64,000 nucleotides of DNA, taken from assembly GCA_963708515.1 (NCBI GenBank), contig CAVPSX010000022.1:1-64000 (forward strand). Reading direction: 5' to 3'. Under the pieces are notes generated by a model, which was not told where the DNA came from, did not search any database, and worked only from the letters and a program-made list of their open reading frames with translations. Made by a program: the position numbers and the translations under genes. This DNA comes from JAPLJM01 sp963708515 (GTDB lineage: Bacteria > Desulfobacterota > Syntrophia > Syntrophales > Fen-1087). Below are positions 63,385 through 64,000 of this stretch, piece after piece. Within the stretch, counting starts at the first letter, position 1. Each line of letters opens with the position of its first letter.

Positions 63385-64000
63385 TTAGAGATCAGATGTT
63401 TTGATAACGCCCTTTGCCGTCTCTTCAAGTACATGCACTGCAAAAATCATGAGTCTGAAACGTTCATCTTTGGTCTGGCCGTGGTAAAAGCGAAAATAAA
63501 TCTGCTGGGCGATCACGGCGAGGCGGAAGAGCCCGAAGCAATAATAAAAATCAATATGATCAATAGACAGACCCATTCTTTCGGCATACGCGTTGATGAA
63601 CTCCCGCCGCGTCATCATGCCCTCCAGATGGGTAGGCGCGATCCGGATGGCCTGCATGTTCGGGGGATCCACCCGGTCCACCCAGTAGGCCAGAGCGCCT
63701 CCGAGATCCATGAGCGGATCGCCGATGGTGGCCATTTCCCAGTCCAGGACGCCGATGATCTCCAGCGGGTTCAGGGGGTCCAGGACCACGTTATCAAAAC
63801 GATAATCGTTATGAATTACGGAGGCTTTCAAACTCTCACCGGGCATCTTTGCGTCAAGCCATGCCATGACCGGTTCGAAATCCGGCGCATCGTCCGTCCG
63901 TGCGCTGCGGTAACGCTCCGTCCATCCCTCCACCTGTCGTCGGACATAACCCTCCGGTTTGCCGAAGCCTTCCAGCCCAGCCTTTTTATAATCCACATGA
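63385..64000 (-). CDS. Phosphotransferase family protein (APH fold), C-terminal part
   Basis: A partial protein whose N-terminal half lies beyond the window. The visible part has SVIHNDYRFDNVVLD (catalytic loop HxDxxxxN), GVLDWEMATIGDPLMDLGG (DFG-like Asp) and RREFINAYAERMG, matching the aminoglycoside phosphotransferase-like family found beside acyl-CoA dehydrogenases (ACAD10-like). An internal GTG at 63996 is not taken as start because similarity begins earlier in relatives. Confidence 0.85.
   Translation of the reverse strand, partial: HVDYKKAGLEGFGKPEGYVRRQVEGWTERYRSARTDDAPDFEPVMAWLDAKMPGESLKASVIHNDYRFDNVVLDPLNPLEIIGVLDWEMATIGDPLMDLGGALAYWVDRVDPPNMQAIRIAPTHLEGMMTRREFINAYAERMGLSIDHIDFYYCFGLFRLAVIAQQIYFRFYHGQTKDERFRLMIFAVHVLEETAKGVIKTSDL

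Overview
The window looks like a chromosomal segment around the replication origin of a strictly anaerobic, Gram-negative bacterium. A Syntrophales-like member of the Desulfobacterota (former Deltaproteobacteria) fits best, but this is inferred from gene content, not from a marker-gene comparison. The signs are anaerobic acyl-CoA chemistry (B12-dependent acyl-CoA mutase, 4-hydroxybutyryl-CoA dehydratase-type enzyme, thiolase, HdrD-like iron-sulfur protein), a TRAP transporter, RND efflux and Mla lipid transport (outer membrane), B12 lower-ligand genes and a probable selenoprotein.

Layout. 1-8950: remnant of a B12 acyl-CoA mutase gene, acetolactate decarboxylase with an added ribbon-helix-helix domain, exported methyltransferase, amino-acid permease, TRAP operon (dctP-hairpin-dctQ-dctM), SRAP protein and a DUF401 permease. 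8970-15000: TolC-adaptor-RND efflux operon. 15000-18260: small unknown proteins, an MBL hydrolase and a DUF362 Tat protein between direct repeats. 18265-30360: leftward origin block rsmG-parA-parB-dnaA-dnaN-gyrB-gyrA, followed by archease and rtcB. 30500-41000: trmJ, a DUF2284 protein, cobO, meaB, a two-subunit acyl-CoA mutase, an MtnA-like isomerase, cobS-cobT-cobU. 41000-49900: PAS-LuxR regulator, C_GCAxxG_C_C protein, probable selenocysteine NADH oxidase/CoA-disulfide reductase-like enzyme, unknown 115-residue protein, 4-hydroxybutyryl-CoA dehydratase family protein, then on the other strand an MBL hydrolase, an HdrD-like protein and a thiolase. 49900-56200: mnmG, a radical SAM protein, hisH-hisF, pdxS-pdxT. 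56300-64000: an Mla-type operon whose only ATPase is degenerate, FAH-family hydrolase, HtrA protease, endonuclease III-like protein, an SDR and a partial phosphotransferase.

The strongest observation is at 43278: an in-frame UGA replaces the active-site cysteine of a flavoprotein disulfide reductase and is followed, at the expected spacing, by a SECIS-like hairpin with GGU in its loop. Others are two perfect parS sites, a four-copy MITE-like family of about 158 bp with imperfect terminal inverted repeats, an Mla operon with a catalytically dead half-ATPase, and an acyl-CoA mutase whose specificity residues differ from true methylmalonyl-CoA mutase.

Caution: about twenty reading-frame breaks occur, many in normally conserved genes (rsmG, mnmG, parA, pdxS, trmJ, cobS), while gyrA, gyrB, dnaA and dnaN are intact. 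Most are consistent with single-base indel errors in the assembly, so I describe these genes as whole loci with frameshifts.
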